From a virus: a stretch of 39,787 bases of DNA. The DNA lies in the IMG/VR virus record IMGVR_UViG_3300007735_000717, positions 1-39,787 of that record, one strand, 5' to 3'. Position numbers and translations under genes: made by a program. The notes below the pieces were generated by a model. It was not told the origin of the DNA, searched no databases, and saw only the letters and a list, made by a program, of their open reading frames with translations. Positions 1-5,647 of this stretch are shown one piece after another (position 1 is the first letter of the stretch; each line of letters begins with the position of its first letter).

Positions 1-48
1 GCCATCGCCAACGCTGCTTTGAAGATCAAGAAGAAGAAGGGCAAGTAA
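1..48 (+). CDS. 3' end of a 38-residue lysine-rich protein (partial)
   Basis: The first bases are the last 15 sense codons and stop of a small gene. Its complete copy lies at 39592-39708, because the two window ends overlap by 127 bases. The visible tail ends in a run of lysines (KIKKKKGK). Its stop TAA overlaps the ATG of the HNH gene, so the two are translationally coupled. See the complete copy for the description. Confidence 0.85.
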   Translation, partial: AIANAALKIKKKKGK

Positions 49-127
49 TGCCTCGAAACTACAAGCGTGAGTATGCTCTGTACCAGGGCCGGCCAGAGCA
101 GATCCGCAATCGAAGCAATCGAAACAA
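1..127. repeat. Terminal overlap of circular contig (copy 1)
   Basis: Bases 1-127 are identical to 39661-39787. The copy cuts through two genes and is exactly 127 bases, a common maximum assembler k-mer. It is best read as the overlap of a circularised assembly rather than the phage's physical terminal repeat. The unique genome length would be 39,660 bp. Confidence 0.93.
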
Positions 128-269
128 GGCTCGACGGGAGATGGTGAAGCGGTATGGCAAGGCAGCCTTGGATGGACATGACATCGACCACACTGACGGG
201 AACCCGATGAACAACTCCCTTCAGAATCTCAAAATCACCACCAAGAAGTACAACCGGAGTAAACACTGA
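48..269 (+). CDS. Small HNH-family protein, putative endonuclease
   Basis: A basic protein of 73 residues. The C-terminal half holds HDIDHTDGNPMNNSLQNL (about residues 44-61), which matches the DHxDGNxxNN core of HNH nucleases: the His-Asp-His segment followed by the Asn-rich turn. HNH proteins nick or cut double-stranded DNA with a divalent metal. In phages they act as homing nucleases, host-DNA degraders or packaging accessories, and the sequence does not say which. The N-terminal half is Arg/Lys-rich and probably contacts DNA. It sits between two small Lys-rich genes with overlapping stop/start codons (TAATG at its start, TGATG at its end), so it belongs to one operon with them. It lacks a separate DNA-recognition domain. 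Confidence 0.8.
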   Translation: MPRNYKREYALYQGRPEQIRNRSNRNKARREMVKRYGKAALDGHDIDHTDGNPMNNSLQNLKITTKKYNRSKH

Positions 270-424
270 TGAGCTCGGCTTACCAGAACAGCAACTACAA
301 GAAGATGAAGAAGATGGACAGCAGCAAGAAGGACGAGAAGGGTTCCTGCGGCTGCAATCACAAGAACGAGTTCATGCCCCTGATGGATCCGAATAACCTG
401 AAGATCAAGAAGGTGGGCAAGTAA
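269..424 (+). CDS. Hypothetical 51-residue Lys-rich protein with CGCNH motif
   Basis: This short gene reads MSSAYQNSNYKK... and ends at the TAA at 422-424. Its ATG overlaps the stop of the HNH gene, and its own stop overlaps the next ATG (424). The sequence is highly charged (KKMKKMDSSKKDEK) with a CGCNHK segment in the middle that could bind a metal, although two Cys and one His alone are not a full zinc site. The end, NLKIKKVGK, resembles the tail of the 38-residue protein just upstream (ALKIKKKKGK), so the two may be related or share a DNA- or RNA-binding role. No function is recognised. Tight overlap on both sides is the main support for it being a gene. Confidence 0.65.
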   Translation: MSSAYQNSNYKKMKKMDSSKKDEKGSCGCNHKNEFMPLMDPNNLKIKKVGK

Positions 425-777
425 TGCCTGCTGAGGGTGACCAGGGTGGACCTGATGTGGGCACTGGAGACGGAGGTACTCAGGATCCAGGTGCCCAGTT
501 AGATGTCATTGATCCTACTGGTGAACAGACGGACTTCATCAAGCATGGTTGGAATCGACTCCTGCTCAAGTTGCTGCTGAGTATCTTCCCTAGTCAAGAC
601 ATCAAATCGGAGCTTGCTGACCATGGCCTCAAAGCGGAACCAGGTACGCCGGAAGAAGTCCTCAAGTCTCCCGAGATGCAGAAACTCGCAGTCCGTCCGA
701 CGCAACTCCCGTTTGCCCAAGACAGTGTTGGTCCAGGGTATCAAGATCCCCGTCGTTCTCTCAGAGTGTCCCGATAA
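424..777 (+). CDS. Hypothetical protein, Gly/Asp-rich N-terminus (C-terminal extent uncertain)
   Basis: An ORF of 117 residues starting at the ATG that overlaps the preceding stop. Residues 1-35 are Gly/Asp-rich and acidic, likely disordered. Residues 38-65 (HGWNRLLLKLLLSIFPSQ...) look like an amphipathic helix. The codons look genuine to about residue 100, but the last 17 residues (PGYQDPRRSLRVSR) look like out-of-frame reading. The next gene occupies the adjacent frame and overlaps this one by about 155 bases. Either the genes truly overlap, the second starts later, or a frameshift (real or a sequencing error) joins the two into one protein with the HEVLE domain at its end. No function is recognised. 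Confidence 0.55.
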   Translation: MPAEGDQGGPDVGTGDGGTQDPGAQLDVIDPTGEQTDFIKHGWNRLLLKLLLSIFPSQDIKSELADHGLKAEPGTPEEVLKSPEMQKLAVRPTQLPFAQDSVGPGYQDPRRSLRVSR

Positions 778-1003
778 AGACGCCCTTGGGATGTTCGTCA
801 ACTTCCCTACTCCAGCCATCTACATCAACCCAGAGCAGCCTGAGGCCGAGCAGCGGTCTACCCTGTTCCACGAGGTGCTGGAAGCCATTGGAGTCGTCTA
901 CGGTCTTGAGTTGCCTGAGCATGTGATCTGTACCTTTGAACTCGCGTTGCGTGCGCTGTTCAAGGACAATCCAAGGCTCCGACTATTTGGTACAAAAATC
1001 TGA
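623..1003 (+). CDS. Putative zincin-like protein with HEVLEAI motif
   Basis: From the ATG at 623 (GGAG at 608-611) this is 126 residues; a TTG at 614 and a GTG at 725 are alternative starts. The convincing part begins near VLVQGIKIPVV and contains TLFHEVLEAIG followed by a long helix. This arrangement recalls small phage proteins related to the ImmA/IrrE-type zincin fold, in which a His-Glu helix carries the metal site. Here the third position of HExxH is Glu (HEVLE), so a standard metallopeptidase site is altered. Activity is therefore doubtful and a structural or regulatory role is possible. The first 35 residues are Arg/Ser-rich and may not be translated, given the overlap with the upstream ORF. 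Confidence 0.6.
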   Translation: MASKRNQVRRKKSSSLPRCRNSQSVRRNSRLPKTVLVQGIKIPVVLSECPDKDALGMFVNFPTPAIYINPEQPEAEQRSTLFHEVLEAIGVVYGLELPEHVICTFELALRALFKDNPRLRLFGTKI

Positions 1004-1136
1004 GCGGCAGTTGTGATTTGACAGTCGGGCGAAGTCCCCCGTGGCCCACCTCGTGTTGACCTGTGGCTAGCCAGTGGCGGCCCCGAGGTGACCATGGGCA
1101 GCCGGCACGGGCCTGGAGTTACCGGACGGGGCAAGG

Positions 1137-1152
1137 GTTTACCGTGGTAGAC
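1137..1152 (+). promoter_or_regulatory. Operator-like palindrome, site 1 (GTTTACCGTGGTAGAC)
   Basis: One of 15 full copies of GTHTACCRYGGTADAC. It lies 171 bases upstream of a perfect copy (site 2), both ahead of the 236-residue gene. The half-site GTTTACC is inverted around the centre with one change in the right arm. Two sites in tandem before one gene resemble a two-operator repressor region; the binding protein is unknown. Confidence 0.7.
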
Positions 1153-1242
1153 TGTGGGTGCGTGCTGCTGCTGGTCCTCGCGTGGGTGTGCGTGTGTGTG
1201 CGTGTTTTTTTGTGAATCCGCATACTTTCCTTCCCTATCGGG

Positions 1243-1271
1243 TTGACATGCGGGGCAGACTATGGGAGACT
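1243..1271 (+). promoter_or_regulatory. Possible host sigma-70-type promoter
   Basis: TTGACA at 1243-1248 is a perfect -35 hexamer. At 17-base spacing the -10 is GAGACT (1266-1271), a weak match. It lies about 75 bases before the gene at 1346 and just upstream of palindrome site 2, where a bound protein could block clearance. The -35 is clear but the -10 is poor. Confidence 0.4.
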
Positions 1272-1307
1272 CCACGCATGGATCGAGGATCCATCCGATG
1301 CCGCGCG

Positions 1308-1323
1308 GTTTACCGCGGTAAAC
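1308..1323 (+). promoter_or_regulatory. Operator-like perfect palindrome, site 2 (GTTTACCGCGGTAAAC)
   Basis: This is a perfect 16-base palindrome 22 bases before the start codon at 1346, followed by the CTCACAGGAAAG ribosome-binding stretch. The exact symmetry suggests a site for a homodimeric DNA-binding protein. Confidence 0.75.
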
Positions 1324-1345
1324 ACTCACAGGAAAGAGTTTCACC

Positions 1346-2056
1346 ATGGCAAAGAAGAACAAGAACGCGAAGAAGACCGATGCGCCTCTCACCGATGCCG
1401 CACGCAACGCCTTGTCGGCGTTCGCTGCAACGGCGGCCGATTGCATCAACACCATCGATACGGGCTCGCGTGAATTGGCGAAGATTGTGGGCAACGCGCA
1501 TGCGGAGTATGTCGCGAAGGGTGCGCGGGCCGCGAAGGGCTTCTACGCGGTGTGGTCCGCCATGTTCACTGCCGAAGTGGCCGCTACGCTCACAAAGGGC
1601 CGCGTGTCGCAATTGGTCGCGGCATCGCGGGCCATCGGGGCATTCGGCGACATGGGCGAACGCAAGGCACGCGATCTGATGCAAGCCCTGCGCGCCGCGA
1701 AGTTCAACACCGACGCCATCGGTCCCGACGCCAAGAAGGCTGTGGCGAAGGCGGGTGGCGTCGATGCCTATATCGCGGCCCATGCGAAGAAGGCGGCCGC
1801 AATCGCTGCGCGTGCCACCGCGGATAGCGGCAAGCCCGCGGTTTCCGATGCCGCCATGCGCGAGGATCCGATGGCATACCTGCACGATGTCGGGATGCGG
1901 ACCCTCGCATTTATCGGGTCCGATGCGGACATGTTGAAGGCTTGCGCCGAAGCCCTCGAAATGCTCGCGGCAGACTACCGCAAGGCGGCCACGCCGAAGG
2001 CGGAACCGAAGCCCTCCGCCGACGGCAAGGCGAAGAAGATTCCCGCGAAGGCTTGA
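1346..2056 (+). CDS. Ala/Lys-rich early protein with possible helix-turn-helix
   Basis: A protein of 236 residues, largely alpha-helical by composition, with Lys-rich termini (MAKKNKNAKK and AKKIPAKA). Residues about 71-100 contain TLTKGRVSQLVAASRAIG, which reads like the turn and recognition helix of a helix-turn-helix. The gene is a stand-alone unit: two palindromic sites and a TTGACA element precede it and a strong terminator follows 21 bases after its stop. Codon choice differs from the structural genes, with far more GCG, GCC and CGC, suggesting later acquisition or a different host-like bias. It could be a nucleoid-like or regulatory early protein and is the best local candidate for the factor binding the palindromes, but that is inference. 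No family is recognised with certainty. Confidence 0.75.
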   Translation: MAKKNKNAKKTDAPLTDAARNALSAFAATAADCINTIDTGSRELAKIVGNAHAEYVAKGARAAKGFYAVWSAMFTAEVAATLTKGRVSQLVAASRAIGAFGDMGERKARDLMQALRAAKFNTDAIGPDAKKAVAKAGGVDAYIAAHAKKAAAIAARATADSGKPAVSDAAMREDPMAYLHDVGMRTLAFIGSDADMLKACAEALEMLAADYRKAATPKAEPKPSADGKAKKIPAKA

Positions 2057-2076
2057 CGCGAGCCGACGCTAGACCG

Positions 2077-2111
2077 ACCCCGGCTACCGAAAGGTAGACC
2101 GGGGTTTTTTT
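2077..2111 (+). terminator. Rho-independent terminator after the 236-residue gene
   Basis: The stem ACCCCGGCTACC pairs with GGTAGACCGGGGT around a GAAA tetraloop, with one bulged A, followed by seven T (2105-2111). It ends the 1346-2056 transcription unit. Confidence 0.93.
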
Positions 2112-2164
2112 ATGTCCACACTTTCCAGCTGCGCTCGCCCCTGGGCCTTCGCGTGATAGTAGTT

Positions 2165-2354
2165 CTTGCATCAGGGCGCGACCATGGGCGCAGCCGTAGC
2201 CGGCCTGGAGTCGATCCCTTGCATCAGGGCGCGTGTATACCGTGGTATACCTTCGGATCGATCCTAGGGCATCCTACGCATTCACAGCGGCAGCAGGGGT
2301 GTGCCTCGAAGTGTGATCGCGCCGCCGTCATACACACCCTTGCATCAGGGGCGT
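2165..2354 (+). repeat. Three direct repeats of CTTGCATCAGGGCGCG
   Basis: Copies lie at 2165-2180 and 2218-2233 (identical, 16 bases) and at 2339-2354 (CTTGCATCAGGGGCGT). All three are in the noncoding stretch between the terminator at 2077 and the promoter at 2363. A degenerate fourth (CATCAGGGCATCG) occurs near 4516. Spacings of 53 and 121 bases are irregular. They could be protein-binding iterons, part of an origin, or phage RNA polymerase promoters; nothing in the sequence decides. Confidence 0.7.
2235..2250 (+). promoter_or_regulatory. Operator-like palindrome, site 3 (GTATACCGTGGTATAC)
   Basis: A full copy of the palindrome that begins right at the end of the second CATCAGGGCGCG repeat. 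It is 242 bases before the nearest start codon, upstream of the TTGACA promoter at 2363, so it could act as a distal operator. Confidence 0.7.
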
Positions 2355-2362
2355 ATACGGGC

Positions 2363-2390
2363 TTGACAAGGGATCTAGATCTGGTAGGAT
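2363..2390 (+). promoter_or_regulatory. Putative host sigma-70-type promoter
   Basis: TTGACA (2363-2368), 16 bases, then TAGGAT (2385-2390). The context CTTGACAAGG is repeated at the promoter near 4479. It would start transcription shortly before palindrome site 4 and drive the small early genes from 2477 onward. Confidence 0.6.
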
Positions 2391-2437
2391 ACATCATCGG
2401 CCAAGGAATGTCCGCGGCCGGCCACAGGAACCGAGCG

Positions 2438-2453
2438 GTATACCACGGTATAC
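2438..2453 (+). promoter_or_regulatory. Operator-like palindrome, site 4 (GTATACCACGGTATAC)
   Basis: Full copy 23 bases before the ATG at 2477. It is followed by ACTCACAGGAGTCAC, and the whole cassette is nearly the same as that at 4546-4587. Confidence 0.75.
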
Positions 2454-2476
2454 CCGCTCACTCACAGGAGTCACCC

Positions 2477-2641
2477 ATGTTTGAGACGCTCTTCTATGCG
2501 GCCTGCATTGCGCTGCCCGTCGTGTCCATGCTCGTCGTCGTTGCCATGGTCATCAACTGCACTCCGCAGGATCTGCACGACGCAGGCGTGCACCTCGACC
2601 GCAACACTCGTCCCTCCAAGGCTTTCCGTCGTAGTCGTTGA
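2477..2641 (+). CDS. Small membrane protein (54 residues)
   Basis: The ATG at 2477 follows a strong CACAGGAG ribosome-binding site at optimal spacing, with palindrome site 4 upstream. The protein starts MFETLFYAACIALPVV, giving one hydrophobic segment at about residues 5-27, followed by a polar, basic tail (DLHDAGVHLDRNTRPSKAFRRSR). A single transmembrane helix with a cytoplasmic basic tail is likely. Early phage membrane peptides of this sort often interfere with host functions or superinfection, but no family is recognised. Upstream in-frame sequence (from 2153) is open but holds promoter and operator elements, so it is not coding. Confidence 0.7.
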   Translation: MFETLFYAACIALPVVSMLVVVAMVINCTPQDLHDAGVHLDRNTRPSKAFRRSR

Positions 2642-2657
2642 GTTTACCGCGGTATAC
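2642..2657 (+). promoter_or_regulatory. Operator-like palindrome, site 5 (GTTTACCGCGGTATAC)
   Basis: It starts at the base after the stop of the membrane-protein gene and ends 15 bases before the next ATG. It occupies almost the whole gap between two genes and sits next to the AAGGAAG ribosome-binding site. Confidence 0.75.
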
Positions 2658-2672
2658 CGAAAGGAAGCACAA

Positions 2673-2942
2673 ATGGAATCCAAGTTCTACAAGCCAGTCG
2701 ATCACTCACAAGTCGTCTTGTACCGAGTCGTCTACACCATCCTCGGATTCGATCAGGAGTTTGCCGATGTGGTCATGGCTCTCGGCCCTGCCCATGCCGT
2801 CGAGGTGTCCTTCAGCCACCGGGAGAACAAGCACCCCGAGATCAACTGGGACTACATGTGCCACAGGTACGGCGCTGACATGGGCACTGCGGTCAAGCGC
2901 ATCGAAGAGTTCCGTTCCGACAAGACTCACTTCACTTGGTAA
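2673..2942 (+). CDS. Hypothetical early protein (89 residues)
   Basis: It begins MESKFYKPVDHSQ after AAGGAAGCACAA and palindrome site 5. The sequence is mixed alpha/beta, soluble and slightly acidic, with aromatic residues near the end (INWDYMCHRYG) and no signal peptide or membrane segment. The in-frame ORF extends upstream to 2481 but would overlap the membrane-protein gene; the ribosome-binding site supports the ATG at 2673. Function unknown. Confidence 0.7.
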   Translation: MESKFYKPVDHSQVVLYRVVYTILGFDQEFADVVMALGPAHAVEVSFSHRENKHPEINWDYMCHRYGADMGTAVKRIEEFRSDKTHFTW

Positions 2943-2964
2943 ACCACAAACACAGGAGAACACC

Positions 2965-3177
2965 ATGAACATCGACAACATCATCAACAATCTGCTACTG
3001 CTCCAGGGCTTCACTGCGTCAGCAGGCAAGCCCGAGACATCCAAGTTAGTCAGTGCAGCCATCTCTGCCCTGTGTCGCACGAGGAATCTGTTGGACATCA
3101 TCATCGATAACCACGAGGACGATGTGCCGAGCGTGTACAACGAGGCAAGCAACATTCTTTGCGAGGAGTTCCGCTGA
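2965..3177 (+). CDS. Hypothetical early protein (70 residues)
   Basis: The ATG at 2965 follows CACAGGAGAACACC, the ribosome-binding cassette used repeatedly in this region, here without a palindrome. The protein (MNIDNIINNLLLLQGF...) appears all-helical and acidic, with a Leu-rich N-terminal helix. Its stop overlaps the next start (TGATG), so the two genes are coupled. No family is recognised. Confidence 0.7.
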   Translation: MNIDNIINNLLLLQGFTASAGKPETSKLVSAAISALCRTRNLLDIIIDNHEDDVPSVYNEASNILCEEFR

Positions 3178-3677
3178 TGACATGGAGAGAGATCAAGCCT
3201 CATAGACTGGCAGTACGCTTCGGCAAACTGCTGCGTCAGAACATGACGGCCAAGGAGTACAGGCTCGCCATCCATCGGAACCTCACCGAGAAGGAGAACC
3301 TTGTATGCCATTCGCATGACTTCTGCGATTCCAACATGGTCATGTATGACGCCCTCGTTTCACTGGGCGTGGACCGTCGTGGTCTCAGCCGGCTCATGTG
3401 CGTGCCCGGCCCCATGAATGAGCTGTGGATGCAGGCGTGGAGTCTGTGGTTCAAGGATCCATGGATTGGCGTCAGTTACAGGAAGCATGAGCAGTACAAG
3501 TTCCGCATGAACCAATGGAACAATGCCTACTGGCATGCCATCCGTCTCATGGAGGTGCATCAGGACTTGGAACCCAGGTCTGCGTTCAAGTGCAGCGCGG
3601 ATGATGCGGTCATCCTTGGGTCGGACTGGCCGGCGTACATTGAATGGGCCGAAGGTCGGCTCATGTCGAAGGTCTAA
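3177..3677 (+). CDS. Hypothetical early protein with CHSHDFCDSN motif (166 residues)
   Basis: The ATG at 3177 overlaps the preceding TGA. The protein has a segment VCHSHDFCDSNMVMYDAL at about residues 43-60, a His/Cys/Asp-rich motif I recall from uncharacterised phage proteins, where it precedes a helix. Two Cys and two His within eight residues could bind a metal. The second half is Trp-rich (ELWMQAWSLWFKDPW, then GSDWPAYIEWAEGR). No signal peptide or transmembrane segment is seen. It is followed directly by palindrome site 6. Its function is unknown, and the motif gives no safe enzymatic assignment. Confidence 0.72.
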   Translation: MTWREIKPHRLAVRFGKLLRQNMTAKEYRLAIHRNLTEKENLVCHSHDFCDSNMVMYDALVSLGVDRRGLSRLMCVPGPMNELWMQAWSLWFKDPWIGVSYRKHEQYKFRMNQWNNAYWHAIRLMEVHQDLEPRSAFKCSADDAVILGSDWPAYIEWAEGRLMSKV

Positions 3678-3678
3678 T

Positions 3679-3694
3679 GTTTACCGCGGTATAC
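3679..3694 (+). promoter_or_regulatory. Operator-like palindrome, site 6 (GTTTACCGCGGTATAC)
   Basis: It begins two bases after the stop of the previous gene and lies 18 bases before the ATG at 3713, next to AAGGAG. The sequence is identical to sites 5 and 10. Confidence 0.75.
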
Positions 3695-3712
3695 ACCGCA
3701 AGGAGATTTACT

Positions 3713-4075
3713 ATGCCAGAACTCAACAAGTCAGCACCAATGGTCAAGCGTTTCATCTTCATGATCGAGGCAGAAGATCCGCAGGATGACGCCAAGGGCG
3801 TGCTCGGCGGCTACGGTATGCAGCGTCTCTTGGGGTCTCTTGGCGACCGCCTCGACGATGACCACATTCAGGGATACTGGGCACTCTGCTGCGAAGAAGA
3901 GCCGCTCATCCACGAGAAGTCCCGACTGGACCGCCCCGATCTTGAATACCTTGCACGCATGTGCTCGGCCTTGATGCGTCATTCCGTCGAGCGTGACGAG
4001 CGCAACGCAGAGCTCATCCGTCTGCGGGCGCAGGTCAAGAAGTTCAAGGAGATCCTCGAGGGAGGTGCAGCATGA
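3713..4075 (+). CDS. Hypothetical early protein (120 residues)
   Basis: It starts MPELNKSAPMVKRF after CAAGGAGATTTACT, ideal for ribosome binding. The protein is soluble and rich in charged residues. Residues 85-115 (ALMRHSVERDERNAELIRLR) form a probable coiled-coil helix ending in EILEGGAA. Its last four bases overlap the next start (ATGA). No domain is recognised; the C-terminal coiled coil suggests oligomerisation. Confidence 0.7.
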   Translation: MPELNKSAPMVKRFIFMIEAEDPQDDAKGVLGGYGMQRLLGSLGDRLDDDHIQGYWALCCEEEPLIHEKSRLDRPDLEYLARMCSALMRHSVERDERNAELIRLRAQVKKFKEILEGGAA

Positions 4076-4389
4076 GCGTCAGTGACTTCAGGTGGACCAA
4101 TCGCCGGCGCAAGATCGAGAAGGAGATCCTGCGTCACCATCAGATCATCCGTGTGCAGATGAATCAGGACGCTGATCCTCCACGCATGGAAGCGTGTGTG
4201 GTGGGGTCAGACCTGGCTGGCCGGCCGTACAACACCGCCTACCACATCATGGAGGCTCTGTTCATCGGCTTGGAGGCATGGGGTCAGGGCGACCTAATTC
4301 AGCGTGCTCTGCCGTTCATGTCCAAGGATGACCGAGAGTTCCTCGTGTCCAACATGTCTCCTGAAGACTGGAAGGGAGCCTTTGGATAA
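4072..4389 (+). CDS. Hypothetical early protein (105 residues)
   Basis: It overlaps the preceding gene by four bases (ATGA). The N-terminus is basic (RWTNRRRKIEKEILRHH) and the rest is mixed, ending MSPEDWKGAFG. There is no membrane segment. It is likely translated together with its neighbours. Function unknown. Confidence 0.7.
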   Translation: MSVSDFRWTNRRRKIEKEILRHHQIIRVQMNQDADPPRMEACVVGSDLAGRPYNTAYHIMEALFIGLEAWGQGDLIQRALPFMSKDDREFLVSNMSPEDWKGAFG

Positions 4390-4492
4390 TCTCAACCCCT
4401 TCTTCAGGGCGTGCATCTACGCCTACTGGAGCGTCGTTCTCATCGGCCTGCTGTGGTTCGCCACTGCTTACTTCAGGCTTGACAAGGACTAG
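4382..4492 (+). CDS. Tiny membrane protein, TTG start (36 residues)
   Basis: A TTG at 4382 overlaps the stop of the previous gene, with GGAG a few bases upstream. The product starts LDNLNPFFRACIYAYW and has one strong hydrophobic helix (YWSVVLIGLLWFATAYF) followed by RLDKD. One transmembrane segment is predicted. The overlap, the ribosome-binding site and the clean membrane helix support it, but it is short. The promoter at 4479 lies over its end. Confidence 0.55.
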   Translation: MDNLNPFFRACIYAYWSVVLIGLLWFATAYFRLDKD

Positions 4493-4507
4493 CGTTCATG
4501 GGATACT
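4479..4507 (+). promoter_or_regulatory. Putative host sigma-70-type promoter
   Basis: TTGACA (4479-4484), 17 bases, GATACT (4502-4507). The -35 is perfect and the -10 matches at four of six positions. It shares CTTGACAAGG with the promoter at 2363. It would drive the GP88-like gene, with palindrome site 7 just downstream at about +30. Confidence 0.6.
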
Positions 4508-4545
4508 GCGTACTCATCAGGGCATCGTAGCCCAACAACCCGTCG

Positions 4546-4561
4546 GTATACCACGGTATAC
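4546..4561 (+). promoter_or_regulatory. Operator-like palindrome, site 7 (GTATACCACGGTATAC)
   Basis: Full copy 23 bases before the ATG at 4585. The palindrome and the following ACTCACAGGAGTCAC ribosome-binding stretch repeat the cassette at 2438 almost exactly, indicating duplication of a whole leader. Confidence 0.75.
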
Positions 4562-4584
4562 CCCAACTCACAGGAGTCACTCAC

Positions 4585-5409
4585 ATGGAACCGTTTGCTT
4601 TGCCACAGGCACTGCCTGTCTCACCGTATGCACGCCTCAAGGGTGCATGGGATCGCCGCCTGCCTTACTCCGAGGCCATCCGCATTTGGCGCAGGCTCAG
4701 CGGCAGCCCACTGCTCACTGCTCCCGATGCCAACGCCAAGTTGGCCAAGGGCAAAGGCCGTGGGTGGAACACGATCAGTCTCTCGCTCGCACCTGCTGAC
4801 ATGTCGGGCATCAATGTGTGCCCGTGCTCGACGCAGGAGTGCCGCATGTCGTGCATCGGTCACTCGGCAGGCAATGCCCGTCGATACCCGGCTGTTGTGG
4901 AGTCCCGTGTCATGCGTACCAAGTTTCTGTTCACGCACCCCGAGGCTGCAATGGCCATCATCGAGCACGAGTTGCACAAGTGGAGCATCAAGCTTGGCAA
5001 GCGTGCCAAGAAGGCTCTCCGTCTCAACGCCTTCAGCGACATTGCGTGGGAGGTGCTGAACCCAGGTCTCCTCGAGTACGCCAAGTCCCTTGGCTTCCGT
5101 CTCTACGACTACACCAAGATCGCTGCTCGACTGGCTCGGCCATTCGATGGCTACGACCTGACGCTGTCGTACAGCGGGGAGAACTGGCACGAGTGCCTGG
5201 ATGTTCTCAAGGCAGGCGGCCGTGTGTCCATGGTCTTTGCGGGTTGGTTCCCTTCGGAGTTCCGCGGGTTTACCGTGGTAGACGGGGACGCCCATGACCT
5301 GCGCTTCCTTGACCCCAAGGGGTGCATCGTTGGTCTGAAGTTGAAGGGGGTCAAGCCTGAGACCGCAGGCTCCTTCGCGGTCAAGGAGGATTGCATGCAG
5401 AGTGCCTGA
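4585..5409 (+). CDS. GP88-like phage protein (gene 88 family)
   Basis: A protein of 274 residues. The Cys-rich stretch NVCPCSTQECRMSCIGHSAG (about residues 77-96), then a long helix with RVMRTKFLF, then RLNAFSDIAWEVL, match the layout I know from the actinophage gene 88 protein family. The function of that family is not established. The clustered cysteines suggest a metal or iron-sulphur site. The start at 4585 is set by CACAGGAG at proper spacing behind site 7. Palindrome site 8 lies inside the gene and encodes GFTVVDGD. The end overlaps the next gene by eight bases. Family membership is by pattern memory, so moderately sure. Confidence 0.7.
   Translation: MEPFALPQALPVSPYARLKGAWDRRLPYSEAIRIWRRLSGSPLLTAPDANAKLAKGKGRGWNTISLSLAPADMSGINVCPCSTQECRMSCIGHSAGNARRYPAVVESRVMRTKFLFTHPEAAMAIIEHELHKWSIKLGKRAKKALRLNAFSDIAWEVLNPGLLEYAKSLGFRLYDYTKIAARLARPFDGYDLTLSYSGENWHECLDVLKAGGRVSMVFAGWFPSEFRGFTVVDGDAHDLRFLDPKGCIVGLKLKGVKPETAGSFAVKEDCMQSA
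5268..5283 (+). promoter_or_regulatory. Operator-like palindrome inside a gene, site 8 (GTTTACCGTGGTAGAC)
   Basis: A full copy within the GP88-like coding region, identical to site 1. It could act as a roadblock (stoperator-like) or regulate the downstream small gene and methyltransferase. Confidence 0.6.
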
Positions 5410-5584
5410 ACCAGCCCCATATGAACCTCGTTTCGTGTCGTCCTATCTAGCGCGGCTTGTGATCCTTCGGGATGCAGGGAACTTCGGTGTCCTTGCACAC
5501 ATGCTGCCGCTACTAGAACGATTGGCTGAGGAGTACTGGCTCACAGACGAGGAGCAAGCGTTCATCGATTCACTCAAGGTTTAG
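5402..5584 (+). CDS. Hypothetical protein, GTG start (60 residues)
   Basis: A GTG at 5402 overlaps the stop of the GP88-like gene, with GGAGG 15-19 bases upstream. The product (MPEPAPYEPRFVSSYLARLV...) is a small helical acidic protein with FGVLAHMLPLLERLAEEYWL. No family is recognised. It is probably translated with the upstream gene. Confidence 0.6.
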   Translation: MPEPAPYEPRFVSSYLARLVILRDAGNFGVLAHMLPLLERLAEEYWLTDEEQAFIDSLKV

Positions 5585-5620
5585 CCAAACAGAGGGGCCG
5601 CGCATCTCTTACCTCACGCG

Positions 5621-5636
5621 GTTTACCACGGTATAC
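5621..5636 (+). promoter_or_regulatory. Operator-like palindrome, site 9 (GTTTACCACGGTATAC)
   Basis: Full copy ending 11 bases before the methyltransferase ATG (5648). It abuts the AGGAG ribosome-binding site, so a bound protein or the RNA fold could affect translation start as well as transcription. Confidence 0.75.
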
Positions 5637-5647
5637 AGGAGCAACAC

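Larger units (their letters stand above)
1004..1345 (+). other. 342-base intergenic region upstream of the GC-rich early gene
   Basis: There is no convincing gene here. It contains two palindromic operator-like sites (1137 and 1308), TTGACA-type hexamers (1018 and 1243) and a GT-rich tract ending in a T run (about 1180-1212). It is a regulatory region and one of two candidates for the physical genome end, the other being 39090-39297. Confidence 0.6.

Noticed and set aside
1180-1215. GT-repeat followed by a T run, considered as a terminator
   Set aside because: There is no inverted repeat ahead of the T run; low-complexity sequence only.
898-1494. Long minus-strand open frame of 198 codons opposite the HEVLE gene and intergenic region
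   Set aside because: Arg/Pro/His-rich shadow sequence with no family features; it covers operators and a promoter, and all credible genes are on the + strand.
1310-1885. Open frames in other frames over the 236-residue gene
   Set aside because: The high GC content removes stop codons. Only the 1346-2056 frame has a ribosome-binding site, a sensible protein and a matching terminator.
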